Assembly (NCBI RefSeq): GCF_948329825.1
Contig: NZ_CAOJCM010000001.1
Coordinates: 868,001-932,000 of the forward strand
Direction of reading: 5' to 3'
Source of the DNA: Paenibacillus sp. JJ-100
GTDB lineage: Bacteria > Bacillota > Bacilli > Paenibacillales > Paenibacillaceae
DNA: 64,000 bases
Shown: positions 17,676 to 27,116 of the stretch, one piece after another
Layout of the letters: each line of letters begins with the position of its first letter
How positions within the stretch are numbered: position 1 is the first letter of the stretch
The notes under the pieces: model-generated
The model's input: only the letters and a program-made list of their open reading frames with translations
Told to the model about the DNA's origin: nothing
The model's database searches: none
Made by a program: the position numbers and the translations under genes

Positions 17676-17734
17676 GAAGTAACTACCAAACTTCAAAGTG
17701 CGTACTTCCTGAAAGGATAGTCAGGGCCTACAAT
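17676..17734 (+). promoter_or_regulatory. Candidate hxlAB promoter with HxlR-site candidate
   Basis: TTCCTG (17706-17711), a 17-bp spacer and TACAAT (17729-17734) give a promoter with a weak -35, as expected where an activator is needed. Inverted GAAGTA (17676-17681) and TACTTC (17703-17708) sit immediately upstream and overlap the -35. A GAAGTA also occurs upstream of hxlR (19195-19200). The link to HxlR is inference. No gene is seen in 17507-17857. Confidence 0.45.
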
Positions 17735-17857
17735 GAACGTACAGCCAAGATACAAGAAACTCGGATACAGGAGTAAGGAACTTTGGCTGAAGAAATACAA
17801 GCAATCCTAATTTACATTCATTAACTCATAACTCAACAAGAAAAGGAGACATAAAAC

Positions 17858-18490
17858 ATGAAATTACAACTCGCACTTGATTTGGTTAACATTCCTGAAG
17901 GGATCGCACTGGTAAAAGAGGTTGAATCATACATTGATATCGTAGAGATTGGCACACCGATTATCATTAATGAAGGTTTGCATGCCGTAAAAGCAATGAA
18001 GGAAGCTTATCCTAACTTGCAAGTACTTGCAGACCTGAAAATTATGGACGCTGGTGGATATGAGATTATGAAAGCAGCTGAAGCTGGCGCAGACTTGATC
18101 ACTGTTCTGGGCGCAAGCAACGATATGACCATTAAAGGCGCTGTAGAAGAGGCGAAAAAACAAAACAAAGAGGTTCTTGTAGACATGATCAACGTGCCTA
18201 ACCTTGAACAACGTGCACGTGAAGTTGATGCGCTGGGCGTGGATTACATCTGTGTTCACACTGGTTATGACCTGCAAGCCGTGGGACAAAGCCCGTTTGA
18301 AGACCTGAAAACAATCAAAGCTGCCGTGAAAAATGCAAAAACCGCAGTTGCTGGTGGTATCAAACTAGACACACTACCAGAAGTAATCAAAGCACAACCT
18401 GACCTGGTTATTGTTGGCGGCGGTATTACAGGGCAAGCGGATAAAGCAGCGGTAGCATCCGAAATGCAGCGCCTTGTAAAACAAGGGTAA
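17858..18490 (+). CDS. hxlA: 3-hexulose-6-phosphate synthase
   Basis: A 210-aa OMP-decarboxylase-superfamily TIM barrel that condenses formaldehyde with ribulose 5-phosphate, the first step of the ribulose monophosphate pathway. Full-length family features are visible: MKLQLALDLVNIPEGIALV, the metal/phosphate region LADLKIMDAGGYE, VDMINVPNLEQRA, and the closing GGGITGQADKA phosphate loop. SD AAAAGGAG precedes ATG 17858. hxlB follows after 4 bases. In a non-methylotroph the pair detoxifies formaldehyde. Confidence 0.95.
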   Translation: MKLQLALDLVNIPEGIALVKEVESYIDIVEIGTPIIINEGLHAVKAMKEAYPNLQVLADLKIMDAGGYEIMKAAEAGADLITVLGASNDMTIKGAVEEAKKQNKEVLVDMINVPNLEQRAREVDALGVDYICVHTGYDLQAVGQSPFEDLKTIKAAVKNAKTAVAGGIKLDTLPEVIKAQPDLVIVGGGITGQADKAAVASEMQRLVKQG

Positions 18491-18494
18491 GCTG

Positions 18495-19058
18495 ATGAGC
18501 AGCAGACAATACGCGGCAGACATCCTGAAGGAATTGGAACGGACGTTAAGTCAGATTAACGATGACGAGATGCAGGTTATGGCAGACCAGTTGCTAGCTG
18601 CGGAACGCATTTTTGTTGCCGGGGCTGGACGTTCAGGTCTGATGGGAAAAGCATTTGCAATGCGGTTGATGCAGATGGGACTTGTCGTTTACGTCGTGGG
18701 TGAGACGGTGACTCCGGGGATCAGCTCAGCGGATTACCTGCTGTTATGCTCCGGTTCCGGGGAGACAGGCAGTTTGGCCGCTATGGCACAAAAAGCCAAT
18801 CAGGCAGGAGCACCTGTAGGCTTAATCACCATTAAGCCGGAGTCTACAATTGCGCAAATGGCACAAGCGGTTGTGCGTCTGCCTGCCTCGGCGAAAGAGG
18901 ATACAGCAGCAGCCGGTGCTGATGTCACCATCCAACCTATGGGCTCCTTGTTTGAGCAAAGCCTGTTGTTATGTATGGATGCACTGATCCTCACGATGAT
19001 GGAAATGAAAGGGATGACGGGTGCTGACATGTTTAGCCGGCACGCTAACCTGGAATAG
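18495..19058 (+). CDS. hxlB: 6-phospho-3-hexuloisomerase
   Basis: A 187-aa SIS-domain isomerase that converts hexulose 6-phosphate to fructose 6-phosphate. Motifs: FVAGAGRSGLMGKAFAMRLMQMG near the N-terminus, LLCSGSGETGSLAAMAQKA for sugar-phosphate binding, and the C-terminal FEQSLLLCMDALILTMMEMKG, all standard for HxlB. ATG 18495 follows the hxlA stop by 4 bases, so the two are translationally close and form one operon. Confidence 0.95.
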   Translation: MSSRQYAADILKELERTLSQINDDEMQVMADQLLAAERIFVAGAGRSGLMGKAFAMRLMQMGLVVYVVGETVTPGISSADYLLLCSGSGETGSLAAMAQKANQAGAPVGLITIKPESTIAQMAQAVVRLPASAKEDTAAAGADVTIQPMGSLFEQSLLLCMDALILTMMEMKGMTGADMFSRHANLE

Positions 19059-19289
19059 ATCTATCGTATCGTATGATTGTGTAAAATAAGTAATAGAAGA
19101 AGTAGACCGGAGTCCTGTGCATGTGCCAGGATTGCGGTCTTTTCTGTCAACAAGGATGAGGAACCTTGCATTCAGCCCATGCTATAGTAAAATGAAGTAT
19201 TAAGGTTTGATTACGTGGCTATATTGACTTGCGGGGATGCGGCCCGGCGTCAAGATGTACCACTAACGAGATAAAGGGGGCTTGCAGCG

Positions 19290-19649
19290 ATGGCGGCCGA
19301 AGTCAAGGAACGCATTAATTTGAAAGAAATCAACTGTGAGAAGGAACTAACGCTAGCGGTAATCGGAGGTAAGTGGAAGCTGATTATATTGTGGCATCTG
19401 GGTCTGGAGGGCACCAAACGATTCAGTGAATTGAAACGGTTGATCCCCCATATTACACAAAAAATGTTGACGAACCAGCTGCGGGAGCTCGAGGAAGATA
19501 AATTGGTGGAGCGGAAGGTGTACGCCGAGGTTCCGCCCCGAGTTGAATATTCACTGACCGATCATGGTCAGAGTCTGATGCCGGTACTACACGCGATGTA
19601 CAACTGGGGCAAAAATTATGGTGAAAATGTAATCTGGCAAGCCGATTAA
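19290..19649 (+). CDS. hxlR: HxlR, formaldehyde-responsive activator
   Basis: A 119-aa DUF24/HxlR winged-helix regulator. Nearly the whole protein follows HxlR of B. subtilis as I recall it: [58 protein letters not shown]. The Cys16-Glu17-Lys18 triad corresponds to the cysteine/lysine pair reported to be bridged by formaldehyde in HxlR. SD GGGGG precedes ATG 19290. Here the gene is downstream of and parallel to hxlAB; in B. subtilis hxlR lies beside it in the opposite orientation. It may also be a source for the YodB-like sites elsewhere, though that is less likely. Confidence 0.92.
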   Translation: MAAEVKERINLKEINCEKELTLAVIGGKWKLIILWHLGLEGTKRFSELKRLIPHITQKMLTNQLRELEEDKLVERKVYAEVPPRVEYSLTDHGQSLMPVLHAMYNWGKNYGENVIWQAD

Positions 19650-19674
19650 ATGATTAAGTGAATAGATGAATCAG

Positions 19675-19715
19675 ACGCCAAATGAGCTGGATATGTCCGG
19701 CATTTGGCGTTTTTT
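19675..19715 (+). terminator. Intrinsic terminator of hxlR
   Basis: ACGCCAAATG (19675-19684) pairs with CATTTGGCGT (19701-19710), then TTTTT. Confidence 0.92.
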
Positions 19716-19843
19716 GTGCGTTCAAGTCCTATTGAATATGTACAATTAAACCAAAAGTCTCATAATAAGGATATGTCATGTATCGATTGGCAGATTATGA
19801 TACGATGAGAGATATTGGAAATGCGAGGAGGATGACAAGCTAG

Positions 19844-21646
19844 ATGGAAAAGATACTTACACGTGCCGAGGTTAATGTGGAATCGACTTGGGATCTAAGG
19901 GATTTGTTTGCCACCGATGTGGAATGGGAACAGGAGCTTACCTCCCTGCCCGCTGCTGCTGCGGATATCGAAACCTTTAAAGGTACACTGGGTCAAAGTG
20001 CAGAGCAATTGCTTGCTTGTCTGGATGCTCGTGAAGCTATGCAGGAACGGATTGGTAAAACGGCTGCTTATGCACGTTTGAAGCAGTCGGAGGACAGTAC
20101 GAACCCGGTAAATATCGAGAACGCTGCTAAAACAGGTGAACTTCTGTCCAGACTGTCGTCCAGTCTGTCTTTCGTCAATTCCGAGATCGTTTCTCTGCCG
20201 GAAGGTAAGATCGAACAATATTTGAGAGAGCTCCCGGGTCTGGAACCTTACAAACGAAGTCTGGAGAGGCTGATCGAGGAAAAAGCTCATCGACTCACGC
20301 CTGAAACGGAGAAAGTACTTGCTTCCCTCGGTGAAGTGCTAGATTCACCTTATCGAATCTATCAGCGTGGCAAACTGGCGGATATGACTTTTGATGAAGT
20401 TCTGGATGGTGAGAATCAATCACGCCCTCTATCATGGTCTTTTTACGAAAATAATTACGAGATGTCGTCAGATACCCGATTACGTCGGTCTGCTTATGCA
20501 TCCTTTAGTGAAACATTGAATAAATACAAGAATACATTTGCTGAAGGATATGCTGCTGAGGTCAAGAAACAGGTGGTGTTATCCCGCCTGCGCGGATATG
20601 AAGATGTGACGGACATGCTGCTGGCTTCGCAGGAAGTGAGCAAGGAGATGTACCATAACGTTTTGGATATTATTCAGAAGGAGCTTGCTCCGCACATGCG
20701 CAGACTGGCTGCGCTGAAAAAGCGTGAGCTTGGACTCGACAAGCTGATGTACTGTGATCTCAAGGCTCCACTTGATCCCGAGTTCAGTCCTTCCATAACA
20801 TACGATGAAGCCTGCACATTGATTCGTGAGGCGCTGGAAGTACTGGGACCTGAGTATGGCGAGATTGTCGAACGTGCATTTAGTGAGCGTTGGGTTGATT
20901 ACGCCGACAATGCAGGCAAATCCACAGGAGCGTTCTGTTCTTCAATCTATGGCTCGCATTCGTACATCCTAATCTCTTGGGCGAATAATATGCGCGGAGC
21001 GTTCACACTGGCTCATGAGGTGGGACATGCAGGCCACTTTATGTTGGCTGGTAAATATCAGCGAATAACGAACACGCGGCCTTCTCTCTATTTTATTGAA
21101 GCTCCCTCTACAATGAATGAAATGTTGTTGGCAGATCATTTGCTACAGCGTTCCGATCATCCGAGGATGCGGCGTTGGGTTATTTTACAGTTGCTTAATA
21201 CGTATTATCACAACTTCGTTACACATCTGCTGGAGGGTGAGTTGCAGCGCAGGGTGTATGCTCTTGCCACTGACGATAAGCCGATCACGGCAAAGACGTT
21301 AAGTGAGTTGAAAGGGATGATCCTTTCCGAGTTCTGGGGTCCTGAACTAGTGGTGGACGATGGTGCTAAGCTGACGTGGATGAGACAGCCGCATTATTAT
21401 ATGGGTCTATATCCGTATACGTATGCAGCAGGTTTGACCGCATCCACAGCCGCAGCGCAGAAAATTAGAGAGGAAGGCCAGCCTGCGGTGGAGCGATGGC
21501 TTGAGGCGCTTAAATCTGGAGGCAGTCTAGCACCGCAAGAACTGATGAATCTTGCAGGTGTAGATATGTCCGGACCCGAGCCGATTCGTACTGCAGTTGC
21601 TTACGTTGGCGGTCTGATCGACGAACTTGAACGTCTGTATTCCTGA
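19844..21646 (+). CDS. pepF: Oligoendopeptidase F (M3B metallopeptidase)
   Basis: A 600-aa cytosolic zinc peptidase that degrades oligopeptides. N-terminal helical PepF domain (WDLRDLFATDVEWEQEL) is followed by the M3 catalytic domain with HEVGH: His391, Glu392, His395. Later signature ...SLYFIEAPSTMNEMLL supplies the third zinc ligand region. Length equals the usual 595-605 residues. SD AGGAGG is about 12 bases from ATG 19844; a nearer in-frame start does not exist. A second M3 enzyme lies at 52945. Confidence 0.93.
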   Translation: MEKILTRAEVNVESTWDLRDLFATDVEWEQELTSLPAAAADIETFKGTLGQSAEQLLACLDAREAMQERIGKTAAYARLKQSEDSTNPVNIENAAKTGELLSRLSSSLSFVNSEIVSLPEGKIEQYLRELPGLEPYKRSLERLIEEKAHRLTPETEKVLASLGEVLDSPYRIYQRGKLADMTFDEVLDGENQSRPLSWSFYENNYEMSSDTRLRRSAYASFSETLNKYKNTFAEGYAAEVKKQVVLSRLRGYEDVTDMLLASQEVSKEMYHNVLDIIQKELAPHMRRLAALKKRELGLDKLMYCDLKAPLDPEFSPSITYDEACTLIREALEVLGPEYGEIVERAFSERWVDYADNAGKSTGAFCSSIYGSHSYILISWANNMRGAFTLAHEVGHAGHFMLAGKYQRITNTRPSLYFIEAPSTMNEMLLADHLLQRSDHPRMRRWVILQLLNTYYHNFVTHLLEGELQRRVYALATDDKPITAKTLSELKGMILSEFWGPELVVDDGAKLTWMRQPHYYMGLYPYTYAAGLTASTAAAQKIREEGQPAVERWLEALKSGGSLAPQELMNLAGVDMSGPEPIRTAVAYVGGLIDELERLYS

Positions 21647-21761
21647 TCCGGTTCATATAGTATAAGGACAAGGCAGAGCAGGTTGTCTACTCTGCATGAA
21701 CCATCTGTTGAATAGGTGAGAGGTGAACTGTTATTTTTAGAGGGGAAAGGATCGATGTGTT

Positions 21762-22286
21762 ATGGCGGTTACGAGCATATTCTCGTCAGAAACCCCATTC
21801 AGTTTGGATGGGTTCGGTGATATTGATGATACGAGCAGCGTACCAGGATTTGAAGGGAATCAAAGTGGTTTTTTTTCCGGATTCAATGAGTTAGGAGCAA
21901 TGGGGACGATTGTCCCTGTTTTGGTTGGCATCGTGTTTCTGATTGTGGCGGGTGGCATTGTATATGCGATCTTCTCAGGAGTACGAACCTGGTCATCCAA
22001 TAATGCTTCCCCAGTATTAACGCTGCATGCAAGAATCATTACAAAACGAACGGAAGTTAGGGGTGGAAGTGGGGATAGCAGAGCCACAACCAGTTATTAT
22101 GCCACTTTTGAGTTCGATAATGGGGAACGGCTGGAACTACAGGTTAACGGTCAGACGTATGGCATGTTAGTGGAGCAGGATCGGGGGATGCTGACGTATC
22201 AGGGTACACGATTCAAACATTTTGAACGAGATATCCAACCGCAGCCTGGGCAATTCGGTGCGAAGAATGAACAGTTTTATACGTAA
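21762..22286 (+). CDS. DUF2500 membrane protein
   Basis: A 174-aa protein with one strong membrane segment (GTIVPVLVGIVFLIVAGGIVYAIF, around residues 46-70). The C-terminal domain fits DUF2500: LTLHARIITKRTEVRGG, YYATFEFDNGERLELQVNGQTYGMLVEQDRGMLTYQGTRF-type sequence at about 110-160. An N-terminal stretch rich in Ser, Phe and Gly precedes the helix. Function of the family is unknown. ATG 21762 follows SD GGGGAAAGGA. Confidence 0.85.
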   Translation: MAVTSIFSSETPFSLDGFGDIDDTSSVPGFEGNQSGFFSGFNELGAMGTIVPVLVGIVFLIVAGGIVYAIFSGVRTWSSNNASPVLTLHARIITKRTEVRGGSGDSRATTSYYATFEFDNGERLELQVNGQTYGMLVEQDRGMLTYQGTRFKHFERDIQPQPGQFGAKNEQFYT

Positions 22287-22298
22287 AAAATGAAACCG

Positions 22299-22331
22299 CG
22301 GCTTCTCCCGAAAGGGAAAAGTCGTTTTTTT
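22299..22331 (+). terminator. Intrinsic terminator
   Basis: CGGCTT-c-TCCC / GGGA-a-AAGTCG hairpin with GAAA loop and seven T. Confidence 0.9.
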
Positions 22332-22359
22332 ATGGGATAGGAAAACCATTTAACGGGTA

Positions 22360-22440
22360 TTCAAACGCTTACATTGGTGTTATACTCGTAAAATAAAACA
22401 AAACAGTATAAAACAAACACAAACAAACATATTTAATAAA
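22360..22440 (+). promoter_or_regulatory. rhaB upstream region: cre-like site and A-rich repeats
   Basis: TTCAAACGCTTACA (22360-22373) resembles the CcpA cre consensus with two mismatches. Downstream, an A-rich run (22390-22430) has repeated AAACAAA/ATAAAACAAA elements on the sense strand, a style used by some DeoR-family operators. The adjacent DeoR regulator is a natural candidate. Inference only. Confidence 0.45.
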
Positions 22441-22498
22441 CTGAATTAAAGATTGAAAGGGTATTTCATGAATAACTTGCTGAAAAGGTGGGAGAACA

Positions 22499-23995
22499 GT
22501 GAGTGTACTGGCATATGATCTGGGGGCAGGCAGTGGTAGGGCTATACTGGGGCATTTGACTGATCGAGAGATTCAAATCCGTGAAATTCATCGATTCAAA
22601 AATGAACCAGTAAAAGCCGGTGAACGAATGCACTGGGATATTCTAAGGCTCCACCATGAAATCATTCAAGGTCTGTTACTCGTAAAACAACAAGGTGAAT
22701 CACCGGTTAGTCTGGGAATCGATTCTTGGGGTGTTGATTTCGGGTTGCTCGGCAGCAACGGTGAACTGCTCGGTAATCCATATCATTATCGTGATACACA
22801 GTTCAACGGTGTGATGGATCGGATATGTCAGGAATTATCCAGGAAGAAGATCTTCGAACGAACAGGTATACAGTTTCTGCCGTTCAATACATTGTATCAA
22901 CTGGCTGCACTGACTCATCGTGCTTCTCCTCTGTTGCGTGAAGCTGAACGTTTCCTGATGATACCTGATCTGCTGAGGTATTTTCTGACCGGTGAAGCAG
23001 TGAATGAGTTCACCAATGCAACAACCACCCAAATATACAATCCGGTGTTAGGACAATGGGATCACGAATTGCTTGCCCATATCGGTGCGTCTAATCATTG
23101 GTTCGGGGAGGTCGTGCTGCCGGGAACGGCTGTTGGACAGCTGCGCAGCAGCGTAAGTCAAGAACTTGGTCTTGCGTCTATTCCCGTCATCGCAGTAGCC
23201 GAGCATGATACAGGTTCAGCTGTGGTGGCAGTTCCAGCGACGGAGCGATCGTTTGCTTATCTAAGTTGCGGTACATGGTCCCTAATGGGCACGGAACTAG
23301 AGCAGCCTGTTATTAACGCGGAGAGTCTGGAGCTGAATTTTACAAATGAAGGCGGAGTCGGAGGCACGTATCGTCTGCTTAAGAACATTATGGGACTCTG
23401 GATTCTGCAAGAATGTATGCGGCAATGGGAACGTGACGGACAAGGGATCAGCTATGAGGCTTTACTAGCGGAGGCAGAGACAGCACCACCTTTTGTCAGC
23501 CTCTTTGACCCGGATGACGATTTGTTTTTGCCTGCAGGAGACATGGTGGATCGTATCCGCCAATACTGCCGCAAGACAGGTCAGCGTGTGCCTGAGGATC
23601 AGGGCAGTGTGGCCCGTGCGATTCTCGAGAGTCTCGTTTTGAAATATCGAAGGGTTCTGGAGTGGACAGAACAGCTGTCAGGGCAGTCATTCAGCGGTCT
23701 GCATATGGTAGGCGGCGGTATACAGAATCACTTGTTATGTCAGTGGACAGCGAACTCCATCGGCAGACCCGTGTGGGCTGGACCAGCGGAAGGAAGTGCG
23801 ATTGGAAATATGGCTGTGCAATGGATGGCGAGCGGAACGTTCAAGGATATATGGGAGGCACGAAACGCTATTCGTCATTCATTTCCAGTGAAAGAATATG
23901 AGCCGCAAGACAGGTCTGTGTGGGCAGAAGCATATGGTCGATTTTTGCAAATTATTGCTTCTGCACCGAGTTTACACTCTGGAAGTGAGGTGTAA
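22499..23995 (+). CDS. rhaB: Rhamnulokinase
   Basis: A 498-aa FGGY-family kinase that phosphorylates L-rhamnulose to rhamnulose 1-phosphate. The N-terminal phosphate loop region LAYDLGAGSGRAILG, the substrate motif SLGIDSWGVDFGLL, the YHYRDTQFNGVMD segment and the C-terminal VGGGIQNHLLCQWTANSIGRPV are diagnostic of RhaB. The start is GTG 22499 with SD AGGTGGGAG. rhaA and an aldolase are not in the window. The DeoR regulator follows 2 bases after the stop. Confidence 0.94.
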   Translation: MSVLAYDLGAGSGRAILGHLTDREIQIREIHRFKNEPVKAGERMHWDILRLHHEIIQGLLLVKQQGESPVSLGIDSWGVDFGLLGSNGELLGNPYHYRDTQFNGVMDRICQELSRKKIFERTGIQFLPFNTLYQLAALTHRASPLLREAERFLMIPDLLRYFLTGEAVNEFTNATTTQIYNPVLGQWDHELLAHIGASNHWFGEVVLPGTAVGQLRSSVSQELGLASIPVIAVAEHDTGSAVVAVPATERSFAYLSCGTWSLMGTELEQPVINAESLELNFTNEGGVGGTYRLLKNIMGLWILQECMRQWERDGQGISYEALLAEAETAPPFVSLFDPDDDLFLPAGDMVDRIRQYCRKTGQRVPEDQGSVARAILESLVLKYRRVLEWTEQLSGQSFSGLHMVGGGIQNHLLCQWTANSIGRPVWAGPAEGSAIGNMAVQWMASGTFKDIWEARNAIRHSFPVKEYEPQDRSVWAEAYGRFLQIIASAPSLHSGSEV

Positions 23996-23997
23996 AT

Positions 23998-24759
23998 ATG
24001 CTTGCGGCAGAACGATATGACCGCATTATAGAGCTTGTGAACATCAAGGGGAGTATACGTGTATCTGAGCTTAGCGAACATTGCCGGGTTACGGAGGAAA
24101 CGATTCGCCGTGATCTGGACCGATTGGAGCAAGCTGGCCAGTTGCGCCGGTCGCACGGCGGAGCTGTTAGCGTGAAGGAAGTTCAGCCTGAGATTCCTTA
24201 TCGAATTCGTGAAACATCACAGGCGTTGGAGAAAAAACGAATTGCTGAAGCGGCGCTTGCGTTAATCGAAGCCGGAGACCGGATTTTGCTGGATGCCAGC
24301 ACAACAGCAGGTTATATGGCAGTGAATATGCCGGATATGCCGCTAACCATATTAACGAATTCGATTCAGGTTGCTACCGAGTTGAGTACACGGGAACAAA
24401 TAGAGGTTATCTCCACCGGAGGACATCTGGCATCTCGTTCTCTTTCCTTTGTAGGCCCTCTCGCGGAGCGTTCATTAGAAACATATCATGTCGACAAATT
24501 GTTTCTATCCTGCAAGGGAGTTCATCTAGAAAGCGGCACCATTAGTGAAACGAATGAACTGCAAGCCAGATTAAAACAAAAGATGGTAGGGATTGCAGAT
24601 CAAGTAATCCTACTGGCCGATAGCAGCAAGTTCGGCATACGAGCTTTTGCTCGTGTAACCGGTCTGGAGGCAGTACACACTATTATTACTGATCAACCAT
24701 GCAGTGAAGAACAATCATTCCTGTACAGCACCTATCACTTGAAGATTCAGACGGTGTAA
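23998..24759 (+). CDS. DeoR-family regulator, probable rhamnose repressor
   Basis: A 253-aa DeoR protein, close paralogue of the one at 13784. HTH VTEETIRRDLDRLEQAGQL, then RRSHGGAVSVKE and a DeoRC sensor with LDASTTAGYMAV and SCKGVHLESGTISETNE. ATG 23998 lies 2 bases after the rhaB stop, with SD GAAGTGAGG inside rhaB, so translation is coupled. Position within a rhamnose operon matches YulB/RhaR-type regulators of Bacillus, which respond to rhamnulose 1-phosphate. Assignment by context. Confidence 0.85.
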   Translation: MLAAERYDRIIELVNIKGSIRVSELSEHCRVTEETIRRDLDRLEQAGQLRRSHGGAVSVKEVQPEIPYRIRETSQALEKKRIAEAALALIEAGDRILLDASTTAGYMAVNMPDMPLTILTNSIQVATELSTREQIEVISTGGHLASRSLSFVGPLAERSLETYHVDKLFLSCKGVHLESGTISETNELQARLKQKMVGIADQVILLADSSKFGIRAFARVTGLEAVHTIITDQPCSEEQSFLYSTYHLKIQTV

Positions 24760-24885
24760 CAAGTGCTGGGTTATAAGTTGAAGAGAACTTTCATATTAAG
24801 ACTTGCATCCGATGGAAGTTTCAAGAATCGAAGAGAAGAACATTTTTTCATGATAAGGTACTTTGTAAAATAGGAGCGTGTAGTG

Positions 24886-25614
24886 ATGAAGGTCTCCTTG
24901 TTCATAACTTGTCTCAGTGATGCCATCTATCCCCGAGTGGGAGAGGCTATGGTTCGATTACTGGCCGTTCACGGTGTTCGCTTGGAATTCCCGCAGGTTC
25001 AGACCTGCTGTGGTCAGCCCTCCTACAACAGTGGTTACTGGGATGAGACCCGCACAGCGGCCAAGACGATCCTGACAGCATTCGATGACAGTGATTTTGT
25101 GGTCTGTCCCTCGGGTTCTTGCACCTATATGATTCATCATTATCCTGAACTGTTTGCAGATGAGCCGATCTGGTTGGAAAAAGCGAAACGTCTTGAAGCG
25201 AAAGCTTATGAGTTCACGCAATTTCTTGTACAGGTGCTGGGTATAACGGATATCGGCGCACATTTTCCGCATAAAGTAACGTACCACCCTTCCTGTCACG
25301 GGAGCCGCCTGCTTGGAGTGAAGGATGAACCCTTGGCCTTGCTCTCCAATGTCAAAGGATTGGAATTGATTCCGCTACCCCATGCAGAAGACTGTTGCGG
25401 GTTTGGAGGTACGTTTGCGATTAAAATGTCCGAGATCTCCGGGGCTATGGTGACCGAGAAGGTGGATCATGTCAAGGAAACACAAGCCGAGGTACTTGTT
25501 GGGCTGGACATGGCTTGTCTGATGAATATTGCTGGCAACCTTCGGTACAGAAATGAACCTGTGCGAGTGATGCATCTGGCTGAACTGTTATATGAGGGGG
25601 TGCAGACAGGGTGA
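24886..25614 (+). CDS. lutA: LutA, lactate oxidation Fe-S subunit
   Basis: A 242-aa (Fe-S)-binding protein with two CCG (DUF224) cysteine-rich modules: QTCCGQPSYNSGYW and EDCCGFGGTFAIK, plus the matching HPSCHGSRLLG. It is one subunit of the LutABC complex that oxidises L-lactate to pyruvate. ATG 24886 gives SD AGGAGCG a 9-base spacing; GTG 24883 is an alternative. The stop overlaps the lutB start. Confidence 0.93.
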   Translation: MKVSLFITCLSDAIYPRVGEAMVRLLAVHGVRLEFPQVQTCCGQPSYNSGYWDETRTAAKTILTAFDDSDFVVCPSGSCTYMIHHYPELFADEPIWLEKAKRLEAKAYEFTQFLVQVLGITDIGAHFPHKVTYHPSCHGSRLLGVKDEPLALLSNVKGLELIPLPHAEDCCGFGGTFAIKMSEISGAMVTEKVDHVKETQAEVLVGLDMACLMNIAGNLRYRNEPVRVMHLAELLYEGVQTG

Positions 25615-27113
25615 GTCAACCTGGTGTTATGGCTGAAACAGTCAAATCTCGTGCGAATTTGGCATTGAATGATGATTTCCTTCGTAAAGCCGTGAAGTTC
25701 ACGACAGAACGATTACGTAATGGCAAGAAAGCAGCCTCGGAAGAACATGGCAACTGGGAAGAGTGGCGAGAGCGTGGACGTCAGATTCGTCTACATACCA
25801 TCGCACATCTCGATTACTACTTGAATGAGTTCGTGAACAACGCCCGTGCAAACGGAGTGCATATCCATTTTGCAGATACTTCAGCGGAAGCAGCATCCAT
25901 CGCACTGGATATTGCGGTCCACAAAGAGGCTGCAACTGTGGTGAAATCCAAATCCATGGTGTCAGAGGAAGTCCATCTGAACCAGGTGCTAGAATCGGCA
26001 GGTATTGAAGCAATCGAAACGGATCTTGGCGAATATATCATACAGCTTGCGGGTGAAGCACCATCGCACATTGTCATTCCGGCCATTCACAAGAACAGGT
26101 ATCAGATTGCCGAATTGTTATCTGAGGAAGCTGGAGAGGTGTTGGAGCCGGATACGACGGTGCTGGCCGGGTTTGTCCGGAAGAAGCTGCGCGAGAAATT
26201 TCTAGAAGCAGACATTGGTTTGACAGGATGCAATTTTGCCATTGCCGAGACAGGTTCGATGGTATTATTTGAAAATGAAGGGAATGCCCGAATGGTATCT
26301 ACCGTTCCAAAAACACAGATTACACTCATGGGCATGGAACGGATCATCCCGTCATGGGCAGATCTGGAGGTCATGGCGACCTTGCTACCGCGTTCGGCTA
26401 CCGGACAAAAGCTCACGATGTATATGTCGGGCATAACGGGTCCTCGCCGTCAGGCAGATGTCGATGGACCAGAGGAGATGCATATCATTATCGTAGATAA
26501 CGGCAGGTCTTTGCAACTGGGTGATCCCGAGTTTCAGGAACTGCTGAACTGCATCCGCTGCGGAGCATGTCTGAACGCCTGTCCGGTATACAGACACATT
26601 GGGGGCCATGCTTACGGAGGAACTTACAGCGGTCCCATTGGAGCGGTGCTGACACCAGCATTAAACGGCAACATTGATGAATGGAATGATATTGCAAGTG
26701 CTTCGAGCCTGTGCGGGGCCTGTTATGAAGCGTGCCCGGTCAAAATTCCACTGCATGACATGCTGGTATACTTGCGTAGACGTAAGGTGGAGGAAGGACA
26801 TGGCAACCGCTTTGAAACTATGGGCATGAAAGGTTTCGCAGCCGTTGTGGCAAGCTCCAAACGTTTTACAACTGCACTCAGGCTCGGGCAGATTGGACAG
26901 AAAGCAGTTGTACGGAACAATGGCATCTCGTTAAAGCTCGGGCCACTTAAAGGCTGGAATGCTTACAGAGTGGCTCCAGGTCTGGCCAAGAAATCTTTCC
27001 GGCAGCAATGGGAGAGCTTGGATCATGAGGTGAGCCAGCAGCATGCCGTTATGGATTCTTCCATACGTGAGCGTATGCAGCAGATTATTCGTGAGCGAGA
27101 GGAAGGGGATTGA
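25611..27113 (+). CDS. lutB: LutB, lactate oxidation Fe-S subunit
   Basis: A 500-aa protein with an N-terminal LUD (DUF162) domain and two 4Fe-4S clusters, CIRCGACLNACPVYRHIGGH and LCGACYEACPVKIPL, followed by a C-terminal tail. The start is GTG 25611, overlapping the lutA TGA (GTGA), with SD GAGGGGG upstream. Together with LutA and LutC it forms the iron-sulfur L-lactate oxidation complex. Confidence 0.94.
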   Translation: MSQPGVMAETVKSRANLALNDDFLRKAVKFTTERLRNGKKAASEEHGNWEEWRERGRQIRLHTIAHLDYYLNEFVNNARANGVHIHFADTSAEAASIALDIAVHKEAATVVKSKSMVSEEVHLNQVLESAGIEAIETDLGEYIIQLAGEAPSHIVIPAIHKNRYQIAELLSEEAGEVLEPDTTVLAGFVRKKLREKFLEADIGLTGCNFAIAETGSMVLFENEGNARMVSTVPKTQITLMGMERIIPSWADLEVMATLLPRSATGQKLTMYMSGITGPRRQADVDGPEEMHIIIVDNGRSLQLGDPEFQELLNCIRCGACLNACPVYRHIGGHAYGGTYSGPIGAVLTPALNGNIDEWNDIASASSLCGACYEACPVKIPLHDMLVYLRRRKVEEGHGNRFETMGMKGFAAVVASSKRFTTALRLGQIGQKAVVRNNGISLKLGPLKGWNAYRVAPGLAKKSFRQQWESLDHEVSQQHAVMDSSIRERMQQIIREREEGD

Positions 27114-27116
27114 AGC

